37,930 nucleotides of DNA. Source: Bacteroidota bacterium. Its GTDB lineage: Bacteria > Bacteroidota > Bacteroidia > Palsa-948. The stretch lies in NCBI GenBank assembly GCA_016195025.1, contig JACQAL010000028.1, forward strand, positions 1 to 37,930, given 5' to 3'. The position numbers and the translations under genes are program-made. The notes beneath the pieces are model-generated. The model saw only the letters and a list, made by a program, of their open reading frames with translations. It had not been told where the DNA came from and made no database searches. Positions 1 to 7,732 of the stretch are shown here, in pieces (the stretch's first letter is position 1; every line of letters starts with the position of its first letter).

Positions 1-105
1 AAATCGGGCTCGACAGCAGCATAGCATCTATTGTGTATGGAGGATAACCAAGCCGCGAAAATCAAAACATCATTGTCCGTTAATTCGAACCGTGATTGTA
101 CCTGA

Positions 106-144
106 CCCCGGAGAAGCATAGTAACCGGGGTTTGGTGTTTTTAG
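106..144 (+). terminator. Putative rho-independent terminator
   Basis: CCCCGG (106-111) pairs with CCGGGG (125-130) across a 13-nt loop and is followed by a T-rich tract (131-141, interrupted by GG). It would end transcription coming from upstream of the window. A short open frame at 3-47 (ending IVYGG, stop) could be the tail of that upstream gene, but it is too short to identify. Nothing else is visible in 1-105. Confidence 0.4.
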
Positions 145-169
145 GCGGGTATTTGTTTTATAATTTCCT

Positions 170-177
170 TACTTTTG
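170..177 (+). promoter_or_regulatory. Bacteroidota -7 box for the 199 gene
   Basis: TACTTTTG matches the Bacteroidota -7 consensus TAnnTTTG exactly and ends 21 nt before the ATG at 199, giving a short leader. No convincing -33 TTG lies at the usual 17-21 nt spacing, so the call rests on the -7 box and its position. Confidence 0.5.
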
Positions 178-198
178 CTTTATCAAAAAAAATTCCGG

Positions 199-1542
199 AT
201 GAAAAAAATCTACCTCTTCTTTTTATTTTCTTCCTGCATGCTTGCGGGAAAACTATTTTCACAAAACAATAACGTGGGCATCGGCACGCTCACGCCAAAT
301 TCCACTGCCATTCTTGATTTAAGCCCTCCGGGAAATGATAAAGGGCTTCTCGTTCCGCGCTTAACCACTGCGCAGCGCACCGCCATTCCTTCTCCCGCAA
401 ACGGATTGCTCGTGTATGATACCAACTTCAATTGTCTTTTTTATTTTTCTTCCACTGCGGGGTGGCTTTCTCTCTGCCAACTTTCAGGACCTACCGGTGC
501 AACAGGCGCGCAGGGAGCTGCGGGCGCAACAGGAGCGGCAGGAGCAAACGGACCAACGGGACCAACAGGCGCAACCGGAGTGAATGGAGCAACAGGAATT
601 GCAGGGGTTACAGGAGCAACTGGCGCAACTGGCGCGCAAGGCAATACAGGTCCCGGAGGTTATTGCGCAAATGCAATGGCAGGATTCATTACCCTGTTCA
701 CTTCGCCCACTGCAGTTTGCAACTCGGTTATGTTTCAGGATGCAAATAATAAAATCGGTGTGCAAACAACAACGCCTGCGGTTTCATTTCACATCAACAC
801 CACCGATGCCATTGCCATTCCCACCGGAACCACTGCGCAGCAGCCGCCCGCTCCTCCCGCGGGTTCCATTCGCTTCAACACAACACTGGGAGTGCTCGAA
901 GTTTTCAATGGCACCTGCTGGCAAAATGCCGATACGCCTCCTATTGGCGCAACCTATCTTCAATGGTTTAGCGCCTCTGACCCGAACACGCTTTATCCCT
1001 GCACCATCTGGATTTCATCCGACATTGCAAACGGAGAATTCCTCCGCGCCACAGGAGGATTATCAAATGTTGCAGCGCCTCCGCTCACCGGAGTTGTTCA
1101 GCAATGGGCAACGGAAGACCACACGCATTTTTCTTCCGGCTCCATAGGCGCTGACCCGGGCATGACCACTTCCACCGATGGCTCGCATAGTCATGGCGGC
1201 TCCACAACGGGAGTGAATTCCTTCAACGGCTCAACCTGGATTCCCTATGACGATAACTTAAGCAGCGATGCCGGAAATTCAGGGGACTTCTCCGGAAATA
1301 ATCCTTCTACTTGCGGAGTTGGCTGGGATGGAAGACCGACTGCAGGAAATTTCATGGGGCAGCAGAACCAAAGTTGCCTCGACCATACGCATGTAATCAA
1401 TCCGGATGGTTTGCATTTTCATACCACTCCGCCACACACGCACACGCTCACTCTTTCTGTAGGTTTGATGAGCAGCGGAAACATTGCAACGGAAACCCGC
1501 CCGACTAATGTAGCAGTTACTTTCTGGAGGCGCACTCAATGA
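199..1542 (+). CDS. Secreted collagen-like protein with HxH-rich, tail-fibre-like C-terminus
   Basis: A 447-residue exported protein. The ATG at 199 is preferred over an upstream TTG at 175 because it begins a clean signal peptide ([13 protein letters not shown]...LFSQ) and lies just after a -7 box. The mature start ([13 protein letters not shown], then [13 protein letters not shown]) is the pattern of Bacteroidota surface fibre proteins. Residues about 97-152 are collagen-like Gly-X-Y triplets ([10 protein letters not shown]). The C-terminal third carries five His-X-His motifs (H308/310, H330/332, H396/398, H406/408, H413/415) and ends [16 protein letters not shown], resembling the ETRPxNxA ending of phage tail-collar and Mdp-type proteins. 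It is probably a trimeric surface fibre; the ligand is unknown. The stop overlaps the next start by 4 bp, so the two are likely co-translated. Confidence 0.85.
   Translation: MKKIYLFFLFSSCMLAGKLFSQNNNVGIGTLTPNSTAILDLSPPGNDKGLLVPRLTTAQRTAIPSPANGLLVYDTNFNCLFYFSSTAGWLSLCQLSGPTGATGAQGAAGATGAAGANGPTGPTGATGVNGATGIAGVTGATGATGAQGNTGPGGYCANAMAGFITLFTSPTAVCNSVMFQDANNKIGVQTTTPAVSFHINTTDAIAIPTGTTAQQPPAPPAGSIRFNTTLGVLEVFNGTCWQNADTPPIGATYLQWFSASDPNTLYPCTIWISSDIANGEFLRATGGLSNVAAPPLTGVVQQWATEDHTHFSSGSIGADPGMTTSTDGSHSHGGSTTGVNSFNGSTWIPYDDNLSSDAGNSGDFSGNNPSTCGVGWDGRPTAGNFMGQQNQSCLDHTHVINPDGLHFHTTPPHTHTLTLSVGLMSSGNIATETRPTNVAVTFWRRTQ
487..660 (+). repeat. Collagen-like Gly-X-Y coding repeat
   Basis: Imperfect 9-nt periodicity (GGN-NCN-ACN codons) encodes about 19 Gly-X-Y triplets, mainly GAT, GAA, GPT and GAN. 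The repeat keeps other frames and the reverse strand open, which explains the shadow reading frames here. Confidence 0.85.
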
Positions 1543-2855
1543 AAAAGAGGTTTATAGTTTACGGTCTTCAGTTTACGGTTTTCTGTATTTCATTTCTCTT
1601 TTCCCTAACCGGAAACTGGAAACTGAAGACCGGAAACTGTTTTGCACAAATCACTTTTCTTAACACCGGCATTGACATAACTGTTTCTTCCAACTGCACC
1701 ACGTTTGTAGACGGTCATGTAATAGATTCGCTCGGTAAAATTCACAACAGCGGAAATATTTTTCTCACAGGCGATTGGTCGAACTTTGAACCTTCGGGAT
1801 GTTTAGACCCCGCAGCCGGAACAGTGATTCTCTCCGGAGGAAATCAATTCATCAAAGGAAATCAAACAACCACCTTCAATAATTTAGATTGCGCGGGAAG
1901 CGGAACAAAAACGCTGATCATAAATACAATCGTTGGAGGAAACACCGGAGTTCTATCGCTGAATGGAAATCCATTTGATTTAAATTCAAATACGCTAATT
2001 GTTACCAATCCTTCTTCTTCTGCCATTACGCGCAGCAGCGGCTACATCATTTCCGAAACACCGCCTGCAAACGGCTATGGAACCATTCAATGGAATCTCG
2101 GAAACGCGGCAGGCAATTATGAATTTCCTTTCGGAACTTTTTCGGCAGAATATATTCCGTTTCATTTCAACATTTCTTCGGCAGGAAATGCAGCGAACGG
2201 AAATATTTCTGTGGCAACTTATCCCACTGCTGCCGGAAATAATCCCAACAACCGCCCGCTGCCAACGGGAGTTGCAAATTTAGATGACCCGCAAAAAGGA
2301 AAAGATGTTTCGGAAAAATGTGCCGACCGCTTCTGGCTCATTGATGCGAACAATTATTCATCGAACCCCACTGCCGATATGATTTTTACTTACCGCGATT
2401 TGGAATGGGACGGTTCGAACGGAAGCACGAATAATATTTTAGAAGATAGTTTGCGCGCGTGGCGATGGGATGGAACAAAATGGCTGCCGCCTTCGGGAAC
2501 GGATAATCCTTCCGCCAACACGGTTACCATCACCGGCATAAATACTTTTTCTCCGTGGACGCTTTACTCGCGCGAGTTTCCCTGCCCTCTCTATGTACCC
2601 AATGCTTTTTCTCCGAATGGCGACAGCGAAAATGATTCGTGGAAACCCATCAGCGCCTGCCTGAAAAAAGTTCATTTCGAAATTTATAACCGCTGGGGTG
2701 AAAGAGTTTTTGAAACCGATGATGTGAAAAAAAGCTGGGACGGAACTTTTCATGGCGAAACGGAAGGCACAGCCGTGTTTACCTACATTATGACGTATGA
2801 ATTATATTCGGGTGATGCGGGCTCACGGAAAGGAAATATTTCTTTGATGCACTAA
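1539..2855 (+). CDS. T9SS type-B cargo protein (gliding-motility C-terminal domain)
   Basis: A 438-residue secreted protein. The ATG at 1539 overlaps the previous stop (ATGA), indicating translational coupling. An unusually long signal peptide, about 37 residues ending CFAQ, precedes a beta-rich region of unknown fold with Gly/Asn-rich segments (residues about 60-330). The last 90 residues are a typical gliding motility-associated C-terminal (CHU_C) domain: [16 protein letters not shown], then [13 protein letters not shown] and SWDG. In this family the domain directs export by the type IX secretion system and cell-surface attachment. The signal-peptide codons consist largely of an inverted repeat (1556-1638). 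The passenger function is unknown; surface location is well supported. Confidence 0.88.
   Translation: MKKRFIVYGLQFTVFCISFLFSLTGNWKLKTGNCFAQITFLNTGIDITVSSNCTTFVDGHVIDSLGKIHNSGNIFLTGDWSNFEPSGCLDPAAGTVILSGGNQFIKGNQTTTFNNLDCAGSGTKTLIINTIVGGNTGVLSLNGNPFDLNSNTLIVTNPSSSAITRSSGYIISETPPANGYGTIQWNLGNAAGNYEFPFGTFSAEYIPFHFNISSAGNAANGNISVATYPTAAGNNPNNRPLPTGVANLDDPQKGKDVSEKCADRFWLIDANNYSSNPTADMIFTYRDLEWDGSNGSTNNILEDSLRAWRWDGTKWLPPSGTDNPSANTVTITGINTFSPWTLYSREFPCPLYVPNAFSPNGDSENDSWKPISACLKKVHFEIYNRWGERVFETDDVKKSWDGTFHGETEGTAVFTYIMTYELYSGDAGSRKGNISLMH
1556..1638. repeat. 19-bp inverted repeat inside signal-peptide codons
   Basis: The arm at 1556-1574 (AGTTTACGGTCTTCAGTTT) is complementary to 1620-1638 with one mismatch, and the decamer AGTTTACGGT occurs twice in direct orientation (1556-1565, 1570-1579). 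The pair encloses the hydrophobic core of the signal peptide and starts 14 nt after the start codon. It resembles dispersed intergenic repeats rather than ordinary coding sequence. Confidence 0.75.
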
Positions 2856-2905
2856 ATCGGTATCGGGTATTTGTGGAATAACTTTTGTTTATCATCTTGC
2901 AACAA

Positions 2906-3505
2906 ATGAATCCTGCTAAACTATTTTTAATTTGTTTTCTTTTTTCGCTTTGCGGAATGCAGGAATCGTTGGCGCAGAAGAAATCTTCCGGAAAACATAA
3001 ATCAAAAATACAAGCAGCGCAATCGGAAATAAAACCACCGGAGAAAAAAGTTGCTGTCTCCGGAACTGTTACGCAAACCTTTCCGTATTGCGGAGGCGCC
3101 CGCCCTACCAAAGAAGTGATGGACGCGATTTCCCAATCAAAACCATACAGCGGAAAAAAGTTTCACGTAATCAAAGGAGAAACCAATACGGCTTCGCATA
3201 AAATAATTTTATCCTTCACAACAGATTCGGCAGGAAATTTTTCGTTTCAACTTCCTGCGGGAACTTATTCCATTCTTCTCGATGAGCAGGTTGCTGCGCC
3301 CGATTCAAAAAAATATACTTCGCAGTTTGTAAAAATGGATGAAGCGTGTTTCAAGGATTGGTGGGCGAAGCCATATTATTTATTGGAAGTTCCAGCCGCA
3401 ACAACCAACACAAACATCAAAGGGCTGAATTTTGAATTTCATCACCGCTGCTTTTTGCAGAACGATATTCCGTGCCTGCAGTACGATGGCCCGCTGCCTC
3501 CTTAG
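2906..3505 (+). CDS. Secreted protein with carboxypeptidase-regulatory-like fold, unknown function
   Basis: A 199-residue protein. The ATG at 2906 is chosen because it opens a signal peptide (MNPAKLFLICFLFSLCG...SLAQ); the frame continues up to a TTG at 2885 but that adds nothing useful. The mature part has a Lys-rich linker, then SGTVTQTFPYCGGARPT and a segment DSAGNFSFQLPAGTYSILLDE, which matches the pattern of CarboxypepD_reg/prealbumin-like beta-sandwich domains. Four cysteines in the mature part (Y-C-G-G, E-A-C-F, HRC, IPC) could form disulfides. A -7-like TAACTTTTG (one base longer than consensus) lies at 2879-2887. The end overlaps the convergent gene at 3502 by 4 bp. I do not recognise a specific family. 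Confidence 0.7.
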   Translation: MNPAKLFLICFLFSLCGMQESLAQKKSSGKHKSKIQAAQSEIKPPEKKVAVSGTVTQTFPYCGGARPTKEVMDAISQSKPYSGKKFHVIKGETNTASHKIILSFTTDSAGNFSFQLPAGTYSILLDEQVAAPDSKKYTSQFVKMDEACFKDWWAKPYYLLEVPAATTNTNIKGLNFEFHHRCFLQNDIPCLQYDGPLPP

Positions 3506-3837
3506 TTTCTGAATTTTATTTTCCCTGTCAGCAATTCCCAGAACATAATAAAATCGGAAGCCAAACTATAGAAAGGATATTGGAATGTAGCCGGTTTGTT
3601 CTTCTCAAAGAAAGCATGGCCCGTCCATGCGAAACCATAACCTGCAACAGGAATGAAAGCAAGCAGCCACCACTGCTGTAAAACAATTCCTGCGACCAAT
3701 AAAATAAAAACAAACAATGTTCCGGTGAAGTGCAGGATTCTTGAAGTTGAATCGTTGTGTTCGGTCAGATAGAACGGATAAAATTCTTTAAGGGATTTGA
3801 ATATTTGCTCCGGCTCGGCAGAAATTTTTTCTTTCAC
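3502..3837 (-). CDS. Mpo1-like/DUF962 small membrane protein
   Basis: A 111-residue protein matching the Mpo1/YGL010w (DUF962) pattern: FYLTEHNDSTSRILHFTGT near the start (the conserved HxxxxxRxxHFxGT element), hydrophobic helices at about 38-70, then PATFQYPFYSLASDFIMFWELLTGK. In yeast, Mpo1 is an Fe(II)-dependent dioxygenase for 2-hydroxy fatty acids. The His residues here (H27, H36 and H74 in GHAFF) are compatible with metal binding, but bacterial members are mostly uncharacterised. The start is GTG at 3837, overlapping the upstream stop as GTGA, so it is the last gene of a minus-strand run. The final 4 bp overlap the convergent gene. Confidence 0.8.
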   Translation of the reverse strand: MKEKISAEPEQIFKSLKEFYPFYLTEHNDSTSRILHFTGTLFVFILLVAGIVLQQWWLLAFIPVAGYGFAWTGHAFFEKNKPATFQYPFYSLASDFIMFWELLTGKIKFRN

Positions 3838-4091
3838 TTACTAATGAAGTTCTCTGTGAGAAAAATATTTTTCCTGCCGGAAGAAAGAATTTTTAAATGC
3901 GTTTCTTTGCTCTTTTTTCTTTCCGCCTGAATTTTATCATCTATGCAGTGGGCAAGTTCGCGGAGTTGCTTATCGGAATGCCGGTGGAATTTTTCTTCGG
4001 AATAAAATTTATCTTTTCGCTTAATAAAACTGACAAGTTGCTGGCGGTTCATTCCGCTGATAATTATTTTTCTGACTCCTCCTTTTGGCAT
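3834..4091 (-). CDS. Small basic protein, unknown
   Basis: About 85 residues from an ATG at 4091 (MPKGGVRKIIISGM...); a later ATG at 4052 (MNRQQLVSF) is an alternative start. The product is soluble, rich in Lys, Arg and Glu, probably helical in the middle (EEKFHRHSDKQLRELAHCIDDKIQAERKK), with no signal or membrane segment. It begins 15 nt after the stop of the large secreted-protein gene and its own stop overlaps the GTG start of the Mpo1-like gene (GTGA). That tight packing is the main evidence that it is real. Family not recognised. Confidence 0.55.
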   Translation of the reverse strand: MPKGGVRKIIISGMNRQQLVSFIKRKDKFYSEEKFHRHSDKQLRELAHCIDDKIQAERKKSKETHLKILSSGRKNIFLTENFISK

Positions 4092-4105
4092 ACGTTCTAA
4101 AAGTA

Positions 4106-6700
4106 TTATAATTTTCCCGCCACCACGCAACTCTTTTTATATTTTTTCACATTGCCTTTATCATCGAACACTTCAAGCCAAATCACATAAATTCCAATCC
4201 GCGCTTTTGTTTTTTCATCGGTGATTCCATCCCAGAAAAAAGTTCCGCTTGCTGCAAGAAGTTCATTGCGCACTAAATTTTTTATCAGCCGCCCGCGCGA
4301 ATCAAAAATCTGAACATTGCCCACCAGTCCCGGATTGTCAAATGAATAATTTATTGTAAGCACATCGTTGTAGCCGTCATTGTCGGGAGAAAAAACTTCG
4401 GGGGAAATTGTAATTTCATTTCCTGTTTCTCCGGCTGTGTACTGAGAATTTTTATACGCGGGCGTTGCTCCTCCCACGCTTTCCGCAGCGGAATGCCAGT
4501 TGGTTGCATCCTGAGTGGGCATATCGTAATTAATCCGCTCGAGAGAAATTCCTTTTGAACTTGAAAGCAGCGGCAATTCCCATCCCGAACTATAATGCAA
4601 ACTGTCAATAATATTTTGCGAAGCGTTGATGAGAATCACATACGCGCTGTCGTTGCTGAGCGAAATGAATGAGCTCATATCAATAAATCCCTCGGGGTTC
4701 GGAGTGCTGTATTGCGCCTTGATAGCACTCTGGTCGGTGCTCAACACAAAATAATCTCCGGGAAAAATTAAAAATCCGCTGGGAGCAATTTGTTTTATGT
4801 TGGAAAAATTTCCCGAAGAACTTAAGTTGCAAACAGAAATTTCTTTCAGGTCAATAATCTTATCCGAGCGGTTATAAATTTCTGTCCACTCCACTCCGTT
4901 ATCAAGCGGGTCGAACATCACTTCGTTCACCACAATATCGTTTCGCGAAGCCGGCTGCGCGAGCGCAAACCGCGCTGAATTTTTTATGCCGATAGAATTT
5001 CCCGCACAATCTTTCACCGATGAATTTACAGTGACAGTATAAATTATTCCGGATGAAATTGGCGAAGCAAGCGCAATCATCACCGAAGAATAATCGGGCG
5101 CAACGGGATTTGCATAGTTAGGATTTCCGATTCCGTTATCAATTATATAGGCAGAAAGATTTGCGAGTGAAGTATTATCCATCGGCTCGTCAAAAAATAA
5201 TTGCACCGTATCTGCAGCAACCGGATACGCGCGTAAAAGTTTTGGCGCAGCATTATCGGGATTCAAGCCGTTAATCGAGTTTATTTTTCCAGGAGTTCCC
5301 CCGCTTGGATTCACCGAAGCGCGCCAGTTATTTTTTCCTCCGCAAAAATTATTCGGGTCAATTTGTTCAAGCGACCATCCTCCGTTTCCCTTGTTTGCAT
5401 CCTGATACCATGTGTCGCTGTAGGTAACCGTATGAATTAAATTTCCCGATTGGTCTTTGAGCGTAAGCGTTGTTCCGGCATCCGTCAATGTGGTGGAAGA
5501 AGAAAAAAGTCCGAGCGTGTTTCCGTATGGCTGAAAAGAACTCACCGCAGAAGTCAAACAGAGAATCAAATAACTTTTCGGCTGAAGAGTAATGCTTGAA
5601 AAAGTTTTTGTGGTCGAACTTGCGGAAAAAGTCCAGTTGCTCAGATTAATCGGATAAGGCGTGCGGTTGTATAATTCCGCGTATTCATAATTCGGCAGCG
5701 AAGTTACCGAACTCGGATGCGCCATGATTTCGTTTATCACCACATCGTATTTCTGCGGAACATAATAAAGAAAAGAATCCACCGACTGCACCATCGTGTT
5801 CAGCGAAAAATCCTGAACGCTGTCGGTCGTGAGCGTGTTCCATAGCCCGCTCTGAAAATTGGTGGCGAACGTTAAATGCACTAGAGAAAAATTGGAAGCA
5901 TCACGTTTTGCCGAAGAGGGATTTCCCAATCCGTTGCTCGCAAAATAATTTGAAACTTTATTCGCGCGCGTTGAATCCACCCCTTCGCTGAACTGAACAT
6001 CGAGTTGAGTTTGCGAAATTACATTGAGAGAAGTTACAGCCGGAGGAACTGTGTCCACGATAATCGGTCCCGCATAAAAATCATCAAAGTAATGCTTGCC
6101 GAAAAAACTGGAAGTGGATTGTTTCACCAGTAATCCAAAATAACTACTCGTGAAAAAAGTTGCGTCCGTTGCCGTTCCTTCGCTCTTGTAATAATTTCCT
6201 GTTCCGGTTGTGTCGCGCCAAAGTGTCCAGAGATTGGAAGCATCTCTTGTAATTTTCACTTTCAAAATATTATTGGAATGATTTAACACTCCTCCGGCTC
6301 CGGTGATTAACGCTGTGGAAGTGGCTCCGTTTTTTTTATAAAGCACAAGATTGTCGGCAGTGTTTCCGAGTTCTACAAAATATCCGCTGTTGTTTCCTTT
6401 CAGGTTCGCCATATCAGAAGTCAAAAATACTTTCACATAATTTGTAGAAGATGTATTGAACGCCAGGTTTATCCAAAACTCCCATTGTGCAGTTGTTGCA
6501 AGAGCCGAAGGCGTACTCAAATAGAAAGTATCGCTCGCAATGCTGTCAATGGAATGAAGTTGAAAATTCAGAACTTCCCACCGCGATGTGTCACCGCTCC
6601 ATATTGGATTGTTCGTAAAATCTCCATCCGAAAAATCATCGGTGAATTGTGCGGAGGCAAGCACCGGCAGAAACAATATTGAGAATAAAAATTTTTTCAT
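4106..6700 (-). CDS. Large secreted protein with two lamin-tail domains and a T9SS/FlgD-like C-terminus
   Basis: An 864-residue exported protein. It has a signal peptide (MKKFLFSILFLPVLASAQ), then a beta-sandwich-like region (about 20-215), a Big_5-type Ig domain (about 217-310, PPAVTSLNVISQTQLDVQFSE), lamin-tail domain 1 (about 317-430, YDVVINEIMAHPSS...YAELYNRT...LSNWTF), a second Big_5 Ig domain (about 480-575), lamin-tail domain 2 (about 583-700, NDIVVNEVMFDP...EWTEIYNRS) and a C-terminal domain (about 760-864) starting SPEVFSPDNDGYNDVLTINY and ending with a FlgD-like fold (GTFFWDGITDE...GIYVIWLEVFD). Such proteins in Bacteroidota are T9SS-exported surface or extracellular proteins, and some bind DNA or carry nucleases, but no nuclease domain is seen here. 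It is first in a minus-strand run with the two small genes at 4091 and 3837. A perfect -7 box precedes it. Confidence 0.88.
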   Translation of the reverse strand: MKKFLFSILFLPVLASAQFTDDFSDGDFTNNPIWSGDTSRWEVLNFQLHSIDSIASDTFYLSTPSALATTAQWEFWINLAFNTSSTNYVKVFLTSDMANLKGNNSGYFVELGNTADNLVLYKKNGATSTALITGAGGVLNHSNNILKVKITRDASNLWTLWRDTTGTGNYYKSEGTATDATFFTSSYFGLLVKQSTSSFFGKHYFDDFYAGPIIVDTVPPAVTSLNVISQTQLDVQFSEGVDSTRANKVSNYFASNGLGNPSSAKRDASNFSLVHLTFATNFQSGLWNTLTTDSVQDFSLNTMVQSVDSFLYYVPQKYDVVINEIMAHPSSVTSLPNYEYAELYNRTPYPINLSNWTFSASSTTKTFSSITLQPKSYLILCLTSAVSSFQPYGNTLGLFSSSTTLTDAGTTLTLKDQSGNLIHTVTYSDTWYQDANKGNGGWSLEQIDPNNFCGGKNNWRASVNPSGGTPGKINSINGLNPDNAAPKLLRAYPVAADTVQLFFDEPMDNTSLANLSAYIIDNGIGNPNYANPVAPDYSSVMIALASPISSGIIYTVTVNSSVKDCAGNSIGIKNSARFALAQPASRNDIVVNEVMFDPLDNGVEWTEIYNRSDKIIDLKEISVCNLSSSGNFSNIKQIAPSGFLIFPGDYFVLSTDQSAIKAQYSTPNPEGFIDMSSFISLSNDSAYVILINASQNIIDSLHYSSGWELPLLSSSKGISLERINYDMPTQDATNWHSAAESVGGATPAYKNSQYTAGETGNEITISPEVFSPDNDGYNDVLTINYSFDNPGLVGNVQIFDSRGRLIKNLVRNELLAASGTFFWDGITDEKTKARIGIYVIWLEVFDDKGNVKKYKKSCVVAGKL

Positions 6701-6717
6701 TGCTTTCGAAAGGAGAG

Positions 6718-6725
6718 CAAAAATA
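6718..6725 (-). promoter_or_regulatory. Bacteroidota -7 box for the minus-strand 6700 gene
   Basis: On the minus strand this reads TATTTTTG, an exact TAnnTTTG match, ending 17 nt before the ATG at 6700. It lies in the 130-bp divergent region shared with the ABC ATPase gene. Confidence 0.5.
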
Positions 6726-6795
6726 ATAATTTGCCCGCTTGCCCATGTAAAAGTTAAAAAGTGTTAAGTGAATCATTTTAATCTGTAACAAAACA

Positions 6796-6803
6796 TACCT
6801 TCG
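6796..6803 (+). promoter_or_regulatory. Possible -7 box for the ABC ATPase gene
   Basis: TACCTTCG differs from TAnnTTTG at one position and lies 27 nt before the ATG at 6831. No clear -33 element, so weak on its own. Confidence 0.35.
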
Positions 6804-6830
6804 CTCGTCTCATTTCAAAAATTTATCTCT

Positions 6831-7715
6831 ATGGAACTAATCATTACCAATCTCAGTAAAACTTATTCGAATGGTGTTCAGGCGCTGAAAAATGTTTCGC
6901 TCACAATTCCGCGCGGCATGTTTGGTTTGCTCGGACCGAATGGCGCGGGAAAATCTACGCTCATGCGCACGGTTGCAACTTTACAGGAAGCAGATTCCGG
7001 TTCAATCACGCTTGACGGACTCGATGTGCTGAAAGAAAAACACGAAGTGCGGAAAGTCCTCGGCTATCTTCCGCAGGAGTTTGGCGTGTATCCGAAAGTT
7101 TCTGCAGAAAGTTTGCTCGGCCATTTTGCAGTGCTAAAAGGTGTGGCAAATAAAAAAGAAAGAAAAGAATTAGTTGATGCGCTTCTTCAGCAGACAAATC
7201 TCTGGGATGTACGCAAAAAAAATCTCGGAACTTTTTCCGGGGGAATGAAACAGCGATTTGGAATTGCGCAGGCGCTGTTGGGAAATCCGAAACTTATTAT
7301 TGTAGATGAACCCACCGCTGGATTAGATCCCGCGGAGCGAAACCGTTTTCATAATCTTCTCAGCGAAATCGGGGAAAATATTATTGTGATTCTTTCCACG
7401 CATATTGTGGAAGACGTAACCGATCTCTGCGCGAACATGGCAATTATTAACAAAGGCGAAGTGCTGGTGAAGGGCGAGCCGCTCAAATTGATGGAATCAC
7501 TTCGGGGAAAAATCTGGGAGAAGATGATTGAAAAATCCGAACTTCCGAATTATAAAACAATGTTCAATGTGATTTCTTCGCGGATGTATGCGGGCAAAAG
7601 CATTGTTCATGTGCACAGTGACGCGCAGCCCGATTCTTTCAAACAGGTTGAAGCAAATCTGGAGGATGTTTACTTCTCCAATATTTCCTTACATAAAGAA
7701 GCAGCAACCACATAA
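6831..7715 (+). CDS. ABC transporter ATP-binding protein
   Basis: 294 residues. A complete ABC ATPase: Walker A GPNGAGKST (residues 35-43, K41), Q-loop in YLPQEFGVYP, signature FSGGMKQRFGIAQAL, Walker B LIIVDEPTAGLDP and an H-loop STHIVEDV. The C-terminal 70 residues are the accessory tail usual in ABC-2 type exporters. It lies 17 nt before the permease/peptidase gene, which is its obvious membrane partner. The pair is common in Bacteroidota and the substrate is unknown. It is probably a peripheral inner-membrane protein energising export or a membrane-embedded mechanical task. Confidence 0.95.
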   Translation: MELIITNLSKTYSNGVQALKNVSLTIPRGMFGLLGPNGAGKSTLMRTVATLQEADSGSITLDGLDVLKEKHEVRKVLGYLPQEFGVYPKVSAESLLGHFAVLKGVANKKERKELVDALLQQTNLWDVRKKNLGTFSGGMKQRFGIAQALLGNPKLIIVDEPTAGLDPAERNRFHNLLSEIGENIIVILSTHIVEDVTDLCANMAIINKGEVLVKGEPLKLMESLRGKIWEKMIEKSELPNYKTMFNVISSRMYAGKSIVHVHSDAQPDSFKQVEANLEDVYFSNISLHKEAATT

Positions 7716-7732
7716 AATATTTTTCATCGCCA

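Noticed and set aside
441-765. Minus-strand Pro/Ala- and Cys-rich frames
   Set aside because: Antisense shadows of the collagen-like segment of the first gene.
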